Of a DNA stretch of 8,038 nucleotides, positions 1-6,430 are shown one piece after another. Both the position numbers and the translations under genes were made by a program. The DNA comes from an uncultured Eubacteriales bacterium (lineage in GTDB: Bacteria; Bacillota; Clostridia; Christensenellales; CAG-138), in the NCBI GenBank assembly GCA_900549955.1, contig URQH01000036.1:1-8038 (forward strand), read 5' to 3'. The notes under the pieces were generated by a model that was not told the DNA's origin, did no database searches, and was given only the letters and a program-made list of their open reading frames with translations. The stretch's first letter is position 1; every line of letters starts with the position of its first letter.

Positions 1-2
1 AA

Positions 3-54
3 CTTGCCGCTTCCCTCTTTCCTCTCACTGTCCAATATGTTTGACAAACCTACA
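3..54 (-). mobile_element. Left copy of 52-bp terminal inverted repeat, probable end of an IS3-like insertion sequence
   Basis: Positions 3-54 are the exact reverse complement of 7987-8038. The match stops at the inner side: base 55 is g, but a complement of base 7986 would be t. Read on the minus strand, the element starts TGTAGG, carries a small palindrome GTTTG-T-CAAAC, then TTGGACA, then a purine-rich GAGAGGAAAGAGGG stretch that could be a ribosome binding site. A TG start, TTGGACA in the terminal repeat and an early ribosome site recall the left ends of IS3-family (IS150 group) elements, with the transposase gene pointing out of the window. The repeat itself is seen directly. The IS assignment is inference, because no transposase is inside the window. 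Confidence 0.7.
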
Positions 55-243
55 GCAATTATTTTGGCTAATATTTTTCCATCATTTTTATCAAAAAAAT
101 CCTGCACACCCGGTCTCTTTGGCACACCGCTCCGGCTTCGCCCAACCCTGCGCCGGAACGTACTAACGTTCCCAAAACGCGCCGCCCCCGGCCGTATGAC
201 GGCCGGGGGGCGGCAATGGACAGGGCGCCGGGCACAGCCCGGT
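55..243 (-). other. Intergenic region downstream of rnfB; hairpins, no gene
   Basis: There is no supportable gene between the rnfB stop and the terminal repeat. Read on the minus strand it holds, in order, a small hairpin right after the stop (228-242), a large GC-rich hairpin (181-214), a 7-bp hairpin with arms GGAACGT/ACGTTCC (155-172), paired GGTGTGC direct repeats near 104-129, a run of seven T at 92-98, and an AT-rich stretch up to the IS-like end. One minus-strand frame stays open across the region, but it has no credible start or ribosome site. The composition resembles the structured dispersed intergenic repeats seen in gut Clostridia; that is an impression, not a match I could run. 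Confidence 0.5.
181..214 (-). terminator. GC-rich hairpin after rnfB, likely end of the rnf transcript
   Basis: Arms 181-195 and 199-214 pair over 15 bp with one extra G and a 3-base loop, beginning 29 bases after the rnfB stop on the minus strand. A second perfect hairpin, CCGGGC/GCCCGG with a 3-base loop (228-242), sits directly after the stop. The tail after the large hairpin is GCGTTTT, so the U-run is short and this is a weak version of an intrinsic terminator. It may instead protect the mRNA 3' end. Confidence 0.55.
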
Positions 244-1056
244 TTACGCCTCTTCGCTCTCGTAGAAGTTCTGAATGCAGTGCATCGGGCAGCCGGCTAC
301 ACAGGCGCCACAGCGCGTGCACTTGCTCTCGTCGATGACGGCCACGCCGTCCTCGACGTGGATCGCGTCCGACGGGCAGTTGCGCTCGCACCGGCGGCAA
401 CCGACGCACGCCGTCTTGCACTGGAGCCGCGCGAGCTTGCCGATGGCCTTGTTTCGGCAGGTGACCACGATGGTCTTGTCCCGGGGCAGCAGGTGGATGA
501 TGCCGCGCGGGCACGCCTCTTCGCACATGCCGCAGCCGGTACACTTGTCCGCGTCGACGTGCGCAATGCCGTCTGCAAGCGAAATCGCGCCAAACGCGCA
601 ACGCGCCATACAGTCGCCGTAGCCCAGGCAACCATAGTGGCACTCTTTGGGGCCGCCGGAGATCGCCGCCGCGGCACGGCAGCTGGTCAGTCCGGTATAG
701 GTGTAGCGCACGGCGGCGTTTTCACACGTGCCGTTGCAGCGCACACGGGCGACCTTCGGCTCTGTGGCCGACACCTCCACGCCCATGATCGCGCCGATGG
801 CTGCGGCCGCCTTCGCCCCGCCGGGCGTGCAGCCGTTGGCCGGCGCCTCGCCCTTGACCACGGCCTCGGCAAACGCGTCGCACCCGGCATAGCCGCACGC
901 ACCGCAGTTGGCGCCGCCCAGGCACTCGCGCACCTGCGCCACGCGCTCATCCGTCTCCACGGCGAATTTCTTGCCCACGACGCCGAGCACCAGCCCGAAC
1001 ACGAGGCCCAGTGCGCCCAGCACGCCGAGCGCGGAAAGAATTGCTATCCAGTCCAT
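244..1056 (-). CDS. rnfB: Rnf complex subunit RnfB, polyferredoxin
   Basis: RnfB is the iron-sulfur subunit that accepts electrons from reduced ferredoxin in the membrane ferredoxin:NAD+ oxidoreductase. The 270-residue protein has an N-terminal membrane anchor (about 4-28). A four-cysteine Fe-S domain follows (C45, C51, C54, C59 in CLGGANCGACGYAGC), with a further C76. Next comes a cysteine-rich middle (C107, C111, C126, then C139-x3-C143-x5-C149-x3-C153). Three CxxCxxCxxxC ferredoxin motifs start at C172, C217 and C246. This multi-cluster layout is usual for clostridial RnfB, which is longer than proteobacterial forms. The ATG is preceded by a GGGGGG stretch about 9 bases upstream. It is the last gene of the operon, 15 bases after rnfA, and hairpins follow its stop. 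Confidence 0.97.
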   Translation of the reverse strand: MDWIAILSALGVLGALGLVFGLVLGVVGKKFAVETDERVAQVRECLGGANCGACGYAGCDAFAEAVVKGEAPANGCTPGGAKAAAAIGAIMGVEVSATEPKVARVRCNGTCENAAVRYTYTGLTSCRAAAAISGGPKECHYGCLGYGDCMARCAFGAISLADGIAHVDADKCTGCGMCEEACPRGIIHLLPRDKTIVVTCRNKAIGKLARLQCKTACVGCRRCERNCPSDAIHVEDGVAVIDESKCTRCGACVAGCPMHCIQNFYESEEA

Positions 1057-1071
1057 ATCGTCCGTCCCCCC

Positions 1072-1686
1072 TTACACCAGGCCGCTGAAGCCCATGAACG
1101 CGATGCTCATGAGGCCCGCGATGATCAGCGAGATCGAGAACCCGCGCAGCGGCTTCGGGATCGCGGACGACTCCAGCCGCTCGCGCACGCCGGCCATCAG
1201 CACGATGGCCAGCAGGAAGCCCAGCGCGCCGAACACGCCGTTGAGCACCGAATACAGCAGGTTGTACTCCACCACCATGCCGTTGGCCAGCGTGGTCGAA
1301 CCGCCGATGTTCAGGATGCACACGCCGAGCACGGCACAGTTGGTCGTGATCAGCGGCAGGTAGATACCCAGCGCACTGTAGAGCGCAGGAGCCGACTTCT
1401 TGAGGAACATCTCGACCACCTGCACCAGGCTCGCAATGACGAGGATGAAGGCGATCGTGCTCAGGTAGGCCAGCCCCAGCGGGACGAGTACCCAGTGGTA
1501 CACCATGTACGTAAACAGGCTCGCCAGCGCCATGACGAACGTGACCGCCATGCCCATGCCGAACGCCGTCTCCACCTTGCTGGACACGCCCAGGAACGGG
1601 CAGCAACCCAAAAAGCGCGAGAAGATGAAGTTGTGCGTGAGCACGCAGCTCACCATGAACAGCAGGATCTTTGCAATCTCGTTCAT
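1072..1686 (-). CDS. rnfA: Rnf complex subunit RnfA, integral membrane protein
   Basis: RnfA is one of two homologous, inverted-topology membrane subunits (with RnfE) that form the core of the Rnf complex. The protein is 204 residues with about six hydrophobic segments. It shows the family signature HNFIFSRFLGCCPFLGVSSK near residues 18-37 and TTNCAVLG at 114-121. In solved Rnf and related Nqr complexes, the equivalent cysteines of RnfA and RnfE hold a [2Fe-2S] cluster between the two subunits; here C28 or C29 and C117 are the candidates. The ATG overlaps the rnfE stop as ATGA, and an AGGAGG site lies 7 bases upstream inside rnfE, so translation is probably coupled. Length and motifs are typical and nothing appears broken. 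Confidence 0.97.
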   Translation of the reverse strand: MNEIAKILLFMVSCVLTHNFIFSRFLGCCPFLGVSSKVETAFGMGMAVTFVMALASLFTYMVYHWVLVPLGLAYLSTIAFILVIASLVQVVEMFLKKSAPALYSALGIYLPLITTNCAVLGVCILNIGGSTTLANGMVVEYNLLYSVLNGVFGALGFLLAIVLMAGVRERLESSAIPKPLRGFSISLIIAGLMSIAFMGFSGLV

Positions 1687-2348
1687 GCCGCCGCCTCCTC
1701 TCCCGCGCCGGCCTTTGCCCTGGCCCTGGCGGCGCGCCGCGCTTCAAATTTGCCGGTGATGATGTTCACGGCCGCGAGCATCAGCCCGAACACGAGGAAC
1801 CCGCCCGCCGGCAGCACCAGCAGCAGCATGGGTTCATAGGAAGCGCCGAACACCTGCAGGCCAAACACCGTGCCCGCGCCCAGCAGCTCGCGGATGGCGC
1901 CCATGACCGTGATGGCAACCGTGAAGCCCAACCCCATGCCGAGGCCGTCCACCGCCGAGGGCAGCACCGGGTTCTTCGACGCAAACGCCTCCGCGCGCGC
2001 GAGGATGATGCAGTTGACCACGATCAGCGGGATGAACATGCCAAGAGAGGCATACAGATCCGGCAGGAACGCCTGCATGAGCATCTGCACCATGGTCACG
2101 AACGTGCAGATGACCACGATGAACGCCGGGATGCGGATCTTGTCGGGAATGAAGTTGCGCAGCAGCGAGATGACCACGTTGGAGCCGATCAGCACGAACG
2201 TGGCCGCCGCGCCCATGCCCAGGCCGTTGATGGCGCTGGTCGTCACCGCCATCGTGGGGCAGGTGCCGAGCACGAGGCGGAACGTCGGGTTCTCGGTGAT
2301 AACGCCGCCGAGAAAGACGCTTGAGAGCTTTTGCCGTTTCTGTTCCAT
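1683..2348 (-). CDS. rnfE: Rnf complex subunit RnfE, integral membrane protein
   Basis: RnfE is the paralog and membrane partner of RnfA. The 221-residue protein has about six membrane segments. The signature ITENPTFRLVLGTCPTMAV lies at residues 17-35 and VNCIIL at 111-116. C30 and C113 match the positions expected to share a [2Fe-2S] cluster with RnfA. The C-terminal tail (about 200-221) is Arg/Ala/Glu-rich and likely cytoplasmic, and it looks variable. The ATG has a GGAGGG site 8 bases upstream that overlaps the end of rnfG, leaving one base between the genes. The stop overlaps the rnfA start by four bases. Confidence 0.97.
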   Translation of the reverse strand: MEQKRQKLSSVFLGGVITENPTFRLVLGTCPTMAVTTSAINGLGMGAAATFVLIGSNVVISLLRNFIPDKIRIPAFIVVICTFVTMVQMLMQAFLPDLYASLGMFIPLIVVNCIILARAEAFASKNPVLPSAVDGLGMGLGFTVAITVMGAIRELLGAGTVFGLQVFGASYEPMLLLVLPAGGFLVFGLMLAAVNIITGKFEARRAARARAKAGAGEEAAA

Positions 2349-2349
2349 A

Positions 2350-2901
2350 TCAGTTGCCCTCCATCAGGAGCCCGGAAAGGACCTCACACGCGGCGTTCAC
2401 CGCCGACGTCACGGCGTTGGAGCTGATCGTCGCGGAACTGACCGCGTCGACCTCTCCGCCGTCCTTTGTCAGCGCCACAGGCGCGGTCAGGCCGGCAAAC
2501 TGCTCGCCAAACCACGCCTCCTTGACCCGCGCGCCGAGGCCCGCAGTCTCTGCAAAGTCCGTACCGCCGACGTTCACGCCCGCGATGGTGCCGTCCGGCA
2601 GCACGCCGACGGTCACCTCGATCGGCCCGCCATAGCCCTGCACGGTGCAGCGTGCCGTGTAGCCGACCGTCTCACCCGCGGCGTCGAGCCCGCGGCAGAT
2701 CTCGTCCATGCCGTCCTGCTCCTCGCCGAGGATCTCAAACGAGGCCGCAGCGCTCAGCACCGCCTGGCGGGCCCGGTTGGCCTCCGCAATGCGCTGCTCT
2801 TCGATCGCATCTTTCGTCACGGCATTCGTCACGCCCAGCGCCAGGCCGGCCACCGCCGCAAGCAGCAGCAGCTTCCAGCCGAGTTTGACGATCTCACGCA
2901 T
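2350..2901 (-). CDS. rnfG: Rnf complex subunit RnfG, covalent-FMN subunit
   Basis: RnfG is anchored in the membrane by one N-terminal helix (about 7-25), with the rest outside the cytoplasm. It carries FMN linked to a threonine by the flavin transferase ApbE. The 183-residue protein contains FAETAGLGARV (116-126), typical of the FMN-binding domain, and DAVSSATISS (152-161), in which T158 is the expected attachment site. The usual motif is Dxx[ST]GAT; the glycine is serine here. The start is supported by a GGGGAGGTGA site inside the end of rnfD, about 9 bases upstream of the ATG. The gene overlaps rnfD by 8 bases. Confidence 0.96.
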   Translation of the reverse strand: MREIVKLGWKLLLLAAVAGLALGVTNAVTKDAIEEQRIAEANRARQAVLSAAASFEILGEEQDGMDEICRGLDAAGETVGYTARCTVQGYGGPIEVTVGVLPDGTIAGVNVGGTDFAETAGLGARVKEAWFGEQFAGLTAPVALTKDGGEVDAVSSATISSNAVTSAVNAACEVLSGLLMEGN

Positions 2902-3823
2902 GGGTCTTCACCTCCCCGTAGATGCGCGGCCGCACCGCGCGGTCGATGAGCGGCGTGGCGACGTTCATGAGCAGGATCGCATAGGTCACGCCCTCCGGAT
3001 AGCTGCCGAACGCACGGATCAGCGCCACGATCAGGCCGGCGCCGGCCGCATAGATCACCTGGCCCCACTTGGTCATCGGGGAAGTGACGTAGTCCGTCGC
3101 CATGAACACCGCGCCAAAGAGCACGCCGCCCGAGAGCACGGAGACGAGCGGGTCGAGCCCGAACGCCCACGCGCACAGCGCAAACGTGCCGACCATGACC
3201 ACGGGGATGTGCCACGTGATCGTGCGGCGCAGCAGCAGATACACAAAGCCCAGCAGGATCGCCACCTTGCACACCTCGCCAATCGTACCGGGGATGCGTC
3301 CCACGAGCAGGTCGACCATCGAGGGATTGAGCGCCGAATCCGGCGTAAGCACGGTTGCGCTCGTCACCGTGTCAAACGGCAGCGGATAGGCGCTGGCCGT
3401 GTTCGTCGCAGTCATGCGCGCCGGCCAGGAAGCCAGCAGCACCGCGCGCGCAGCGAGCGCCGGGTTCAGGAAATTGTCGCCGATCCCGCCAAAGAGCTGC
3501 TTGACCAGCCCAATGGCGACGACCGCGCCGATCAGGATCATCCACCACGGCGCAGTGGACGGCAGGTTCAGCGCGAGGATGATGCCGGTGACGACCGCAG
3601 ACAGGTCGTTGATCCGGACGGGACGCCTGCCGATCTTCTGGCAGACGAGCTCCGTGAGCACGCAGAACACGACGCTCAGCACGATCACCAGCGCAGCGCG
3701 CCAGCCAAACAGCCAGATGCCCGCCACCACGCAGGGCATGAGCGCCGCGATGACATCGAGCATGAGCGTGGCGGTGCTGTCCTTGGCATGGACGTGCGGC
3801 GCGGCGGAAACCTTCCATTGCAT
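2894..3823 (-). CDS. rnfD: Rnf complex subunit RnfD, membrane flavoprotein
   Basis: RnfD is a multi-spanning membrane subunit, homologous to NqrB, that carries covalent FMN and takes part in ion translocation. It has 309 residues with about nine to ten hydrophobic segments. Family signatures are the N-terminal SAAPHVHAKDST (6-17), INDLSAVVTGIILALNLP (71-88), GGIGDNFLNPALAARA (112-127) and ATDYVTSP (242-249). The flavinylation motif is DTVTSAT (151-157), with T157 the expected FMN site; serine replaces the common glycine. A strong AAAGGAGGT site overlaps the last codons of rnfC, about 9 bases before the ATG. The C-terminal end overlaps rnfG. Confidence 0.96.
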   Translation of the reverse strand: MQWKVSAAPHVHAKDSTATLMLDVIAALMPCVVAGIWLFGWRAALVIVLSVVFCVLTELVCQKIGRRPVRINDLSAVVTGIILALNLPSTAPWWMILIGAVVAIGLVKQLFGGIGDNFLNPALAARAVLLASWPARMTATNTASAYPLPFDTVTSATVLTPDSALNPSMVDLLVGRIPGTIGEVCKVAILLGFVYLLLRRTITWHIPVVMVGTFALCAWAFGLDPLVSVLSGGVLFGAVFMATDYVTSPMTKWGQVIYAAGAGLIVALIRAFGSYPEGVTYAILLMNVATPLIDRAVRPRIYGEVKTHA

Positions 3824-3829
3824 ATGCGC

Positions 3830-5152
3830 TTACCTCCTTTTCGCCTTGGCCGCAAGCTCGTCCTTGGCCGCCTTGAACGCGGCGGTCAAATGCCGCCTGG
3901 CCGGGCAGACATAGGCGCACGCGCCGCAGGCCACGCAGTCCATGAGCCCGTGGTCCTTTGCACGGCTCAGCGCGCCCGCCTCGCAGTCGTATTTGAGCTG
4001 ATAGGGCATCAGATGGATGGGACAGGCCTCCACGCAGCGTCCGCAGCGGATGCAGGGGCCTTCTTCAAAGGCCACGGCCTGCGCCTCGCTGAAGACCACG
4101 ATGCCGTTGGTGGCCTTGGTGATGGAAATGCTGTCGTTCGGTGCGCACAGCCCCGTCATGGGGCCGCCGGCAAAGAGCTTGGCCGCGTCCTCCTTCACGC
4201 CGCCGCACGCGGCGAGCGCCTCGGCATAGGTGGTGCCAATGCGCAGGCGGAGGTTGGACGGCTCGTTCACGCAGCCGGTCACGGTCGTAATGCGCTCGAC
4301 GAGCGGTTTGCCCAGCGTCACCGCATCGGCAATGGCCGCGGCCGTGCTCACGTTGAACACCAGCGCGCCCGCGTCCGCCGGCAGCTTGCCGCGCGGCACC
4401 TGCCGGCCGGTCACGACCTCGATGAGCTGCTTCTCCCCGCCCTGCGGGTACTTCGTCGGCAACGCCAGCACCTCGATGCCCTCATGCCCGGCCGCCGCCT
4501 TCCGCATCGCCTCGATGGCATCCGGCTTGTTGTCCTCGATGGCGATCACGCCCCGCCGCACGCCCGTGGCGCGCAGGATGAGCCTGAGTCCGTCGACGAT
4601 GCGCGGGGCGTTCTCCAGCATGTTGCGATGGTCGGCCGTCAGGTACGGCTCGCACTCGGCGCCATTGAGAATGACGATCTCCGCGTGCTTGTCCGGCGGC
4701 ACGTTCATCTTGACGTGCGTCGGGAACGACGCGCCGCCCATGCCGCAGATGCCCGCTTCGAGCACCGCCGGGATGATCTTCTCCGGCTCGACCGTCTCCA
4801 CCTCGCCCACAGGGGTGAGTTCTACCCACTCGTCACGCATGTCGTTCTGAATGACGATACAGAGCTCCGGCGCGGCACGCAGCTGCTGCCGCTCTTCCAC
4901 GGCCACCACCTCTCCGGACACGCTCGCGTGTACCGGCAGGCCCAACCCGCCGACCGGGTCGGCAATGCGCTGGCCGATCTTTACAAAATCGCCCTTCTGC
5001 ACGCACGGCTTGCTCGGCGCACCCAGGTGCATCCCCATCGGGATGACCACCATCGACGGCGCCACCGCACGCACGGCGCACGAGCTGGTCAGCGGCTTGC
5101 CCTCATGGATCTCCCGCAAGGGATGCACGCCGCCCCGAAACGTCTTTTTCAA
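3830..5152 (-). CDS. rnfC: Rnf complex subunit RnfC, NADH-binding subunit
   Basis: RnfC is the peripheral cytoplasmic subunit that passes electrons to NAD+. From a TTG at 5152 the protein has 440 residues. It opens with KKTFRGGVHP, the usual RnfC N-terminus, followed by a barrel-like domain. The glycine-rich nucleotide/FMN region GICGMGGASFPTHVK is at 134-148, NGAECEPY at 163-170 and KYPQGGEKQ at 234-242. Two [4Fe-4S] motifs lie at C367/370/373/377 and C406/409/412/416. I prefer 5152 because GGGTGGA lies 4-10 bases upstream of it and the conserved sequence begins there. An in-frame TTG at 5203 would add 17 unconserved residues and sits in the loop of a predicted leader hairpin. It is the first gene of the operon. 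Confidence 0.95.
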   Translation of the reverse strand: MKKTFRGGVHPLREIHEGKPLTSSCAVRAVAPSMVVIPMGMHLGAPSKPCVQKGDFVKIGQRIADPVGGLGLPVHASVSGEVVAVEERQQLRAAPELCIVIQNDMRDEWVELTPVGEVETVEPEKIIPAVLEAGICGMGGASFPTHVKMNVPPDKHAEIVILNGAECEPYLTADHRNMLENAPRIVDGLRLILRATGVRRGVIAIEDNKPDAIEAMRKAAAGHEGIEVLALPTKYPQGGEKQLIEVVTGRQVPRGKLPADAGALVFNVSTAAAIADAVTLGKPLVERITTVTGCVNEPSNLRLRIGTTYAEALAACGGVKEDAAKLFAGGPMTGLCAPNDSISITKATNGIVVFSEAQAVAFEEGPCIRCGRCVEACPIHLMPYQLKYDCEAGALSRAKDHGLMDCVACGACAYVCPARRHLTAAFKAAKDELAAKAKRR

Positions 5153-5229
5153 TGCTTTTCCACCCGCTTTCCCAACAATGTGCCGTACATGTGGCTTTCG
5201 CAATGGTCAAAGCCCCCAAAATACGGCAT
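5149..5229 (-). other. Possible 26-codon leader ORF overlapping the rnfC start
   Basis: An ATG at 5229, about 6 bases after the predicted transcription start, opens a 26-codon frame (begins MPYFGGFD, ends KRVEKH). Its TGA overlaps the TTG start of rnfC as TTGA, the same kind of 4-base overlap used between rnfE and rnfA. No Shine-Dalgarno site precedes the ATG, so translation would have to start near the mRNA end. It could be a leader peptide coupled to rnfC or a chance open frame. I do not recognise the peptide. Confidence 0.3.
5181..5228 (-). promoter_or_regulatory. Nested stem-loop in the rnf mRNA leader
   Basis: TGCCGTA (5181-5187) pairs with TACGGCA (5222-5228) over 7 bp. Inside it GGCTTT (5193-5198) pairs with AAAGCC (5209-5214) over 6 bp with a 10-base loop. 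The structure starts within about 10 bases of the predicted transcription start. It holds the alternative TTG at 5203 in its loop and ends about 30 bases before the preferred rnfC start. It does not match a riboswitch class that I recognise. Confidence 0.5.
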
Positions 5230-5241
5230 GATAACAATCAG

Positions 5242-5270
5242 AGTATACCGTAAATGGATATATGATTCAA
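5242..5270 (-). promoter_or_regulatory. Promoter of the rnf operon
   Basis: On the minus strand a -35 box TTGAAT (5265-5270) and a -10 box TATACT (5242-5247) are separated by exactly 17 bases in an AT-rich island within otherwise GC-rich DNA. This fits a housekeeping (sigma-A) promoter, with transcription starting near 5235 and a leader of about 80 bases before rnfC. Confidence 0.75.
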
Positions 5271-5284
5271 GAACATGGAGAGCC

Positions 5285-5325
5285 AAAACCATAAGGTTTT
5301 CGATAAATATTTTGCTATCGAAAAC
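5285..5325. promoter_or_regulatory. Two overlapping palindromes upstream of the rnf promoter, possible operator
   Basis: GTTTTCGATA (5296-5305) and TATCGAAAAC (5316-5325) form a perfect 10-bp inverted repeat with a 10-base AT-rich spacer. AAAACC (5285-5290) and GGTTTT (5295-5300) form a second perfect palindrome that shares the GTTTT arm. The larger one is centred about 75 bases upstream of the predicted rnf transcription start, a distance typical of activator sites. It does not match the Rex consensus (TTGTGA or TTGTTAA half sites). The regulator is unknown. Confidence 0.5.
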
Positions 5326-5415
5326 AGGGTATCCTCATTTCGATTGCCCTCCGGGCATCTCGAGCCGGCCTCCCGGTCCTGCGGCGGCCGCTACAGACAG
5401 CCCGTGTGGGAAGCA

Positions 5416-5452
5416 ACAGCGCGGCACTGCCTACGACGCAGCGCCGCGCTGT
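5416..5452 (-). terminator. Long hairpin after the amidase-like gene
   Basis: Arms 5416-5430 and 5438-5452 pair over 15 positions (one G-U pair in the RNA) around a 7-base loop, 21 bases after the stop at 5474. The sequence after it is TGCTTCCC, without a U-run, so it is either a weak intrinsic terminator or a 3'-end stabilising hairpin. It separates the amidase-like transcript from the rnf promoter. Confidence 0.5.
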
Positions 5453-5473
5453 CCATAGGGAACGTATATCGCG

Positions 5474-6400
5474 TCAGTTGTTCTGAAAATATGCGATAAT
5501 GCCGTCCACAATGCCCTGCGCGCCGCGCGCCATGAAATCGGCGTCGTTCAGGTTCTGATCGTCCGTCTTGTTGCTGATATGACCGAGTACGATGGCCGCC
5601 ACCGGTTTGTCGATGCCATTGAGCACCGGCCAGGTGGTCAGGTGCCGCACCGTCTCGCCGTTGACCTCGCGCGTGGGCATGCCGGTCGCCTTGACATAGG
5701 CGTTCAGCACGTAAGTGGCAAGGCTGTCGCACGCGGTGCGCTCGTCATGGTTCTTCGGCACGATCATCTGCGTGCCGCGCGTGCCGGACGCATCGATGTA
5801 GTTGCACATGATGGACAGCGCGATTTCCGCGTCGCTGTCATTCACGGTGCGGATACGGACGGACGGATCGACGACGGTGTCGTTGTCCGCGCGCGTCATG
5901 ATCACCGTGGCGCCCTCCGCCTCAAGCAGCTCGCGCACCGCGTCGGCATAGGCCATGTTGATGCGGTATTCGTCCACGCCGGTGGACACGCCGTCATACT
6001 GGGAACCCTTGCTCTTGGCCGCGTCGATGGCGATGACTTTCCCCGCCAGTTGCCCCGCCGGTTCCACAGTGGCCACCGGATCGGGCGTAGCGTTCGGGTC
6101 GATGGACGCGTTCGGGTCCGGCGTGGCATTCGGGTCAAACGAAGCATTCGGATCTGCCGAAGCGTTCGGATCCGGCGTCGCCGTCTCCGGCGGCGGCGTG
6201 ACGACCACGGGGCTGGACGTCGGGGACGGCGTCGGCGTGGCATGCGCCTCCTGATACGCGCGCACGGCAGGGGAGATGACGCCGGCGGCCAGTCCGTAGG
6301 CCGCGCCGCCGATCAAAAGCAGAATCAGCGCGCAGAGCACGCCAAAGGAGAGCGGACTGTTGATGCGCAGCCTTCTGCGCCGCGGTTTGATCTTCTTCAT
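5474..6400 (-). CDS. Membrane-anchored Amidase_3-like protein, apparently catalytically degenerate
   Basis: The protein (308 residues from the ATG at 6400) has a basic N-terminus (KKIKPRRRR), one membrane helix (about 18-42), a Pro/Thr/Ser-rich linker with six DPNA-type repeats (to about 118) and a C-terminal domain that follows the N-acetylmuramoyl-L-alanine amidase (Amidase_3) pattern. Landmarks are VIAIDAAKSKG (122-132), DEYRINMAYADAVRELLEAEGATVIMTR (143-170), IALSIMCN (194-201) and AIVLGHISN (269-277). In active enzymes the first is DPGHGG, the third SIHAN and the last VExGFLSN. Here the two zinc histidines and the catalytic glutamate are replaced; only Glu144 remains. It probably binds rather than cuts peptidoglycan. 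AGGTGG lies 8 bases before the ATG, so an upstream in-frame GTG at 6412 is unlikely. The Amidase_3 fold is inferred from order and spacing of motifs. Confidence 0.85.
   Translation of the reverse strand: MKKIKPRRRRLRINSPLSFGVLCALILLLIGGAAYGLAAGVISPAVRAYQEAHATPTPSPTSSPVVVTPPPETATPDPNASADPNASFDPNATPDPNASIDPNATPDPVATVEPAGQLAGKVIAIDAAKSKGSQYDGVSTGVDEYRINMAYADAVRELLEAEGATVIMTRADNDTVVDPSVRIRTVNDSDAEIALSIMCNYIDASGTRGTQMIVPKNHDERTACDSLATYVLNAYVKATGMPTREVNGETVRHLTTWPVLNGIDKPVAAIVLGHISNKTDDQNLNDADFMARGAQGIVDGIIAYFQNN
6065..6172 (-). repeat. Six 18-bp in-frame tandem repeats in the amidase-like linker
   Basis: Residues 77-112 of the amidase-like protein are six copies of a six-residue unit, DPNA[ST]x, the last degraded to DPVATV. 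At the DNA level this is a 108-bp imperfect 18-bp tandem repeat (GTTCGGGTC-like units on the plus strand). It forms the extracellular spacer between membrane anchor and C-terminal domain, and its length could change by slippage. Confidence 0.85.
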
Positions 6401-6430
6401 GCCGGATTCCACCTCATTAAAGATGGTTAC

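Larger units (their letters stand above)
5153..5473. other. Control region between the amidase-like gene and rnfC
   Basis: This 321-base stretch has no credible full-size gene. Reading on the minus strand from the amidase-like stop, it holds a strong 15-bp hairpin (5416-5452), a GC-rich piece with a small TGCCC/GGGCA hairpin (5345-5357), the overlapping palindromes (5285-5325), the rnf promoter (5242-5270) and the structured leader (5181-5228). GC content falls sharply between about 5210 and 5340, as expected for a promoter. Confidence 0.7.

Noticed and set aside
41..74. TTGACA with a TAATAT on the plus strand as a promoter
   Set aside because: The spacing is 22 bases, too long, and nothing on the plus strand downstream could be transcribed as a gene.
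4..1839. 611-codon open frame on the plus strand
   Set aside because: It runs antisense to rnfA, rnfB and part of rnfE and is rich in His, Arg, Ala, Asp and Gln without any domain. This is the usual shadow frame of GC-rich genes.
5285..5325. Palindromes as a CRISPR, tRNA or rho-independent terminator
   Set aside because: There is no repeat-spacer pattern or tRNA fold, the stems are AT-rich, and no GC-rich stem followed by a U-run is present.
5318..5364. Two 7-codon minus-strand mini-ORFs, each with a Shine-Dalgarno-like GGAGG and overlapping as ATGA
   Set aside because: They are too short to judge and lie upstream of the predicted rnf promoter, so they are probably chance.
2708..5458. 916-codon open frame on the plus strand
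   Set aside because: It is antisense to rnfC, rnfD and most of rnfG, with the same biased HRADQ composition, no ribosome site and no recognisable motif.
5275..5499. 74-codon plus-strand open frame over the rnf control region
   Set aside because: It has no ribosome site, crosses the palindromes, a hairpin and the end of the amidase-like gene, and shows no protein-like pattern.
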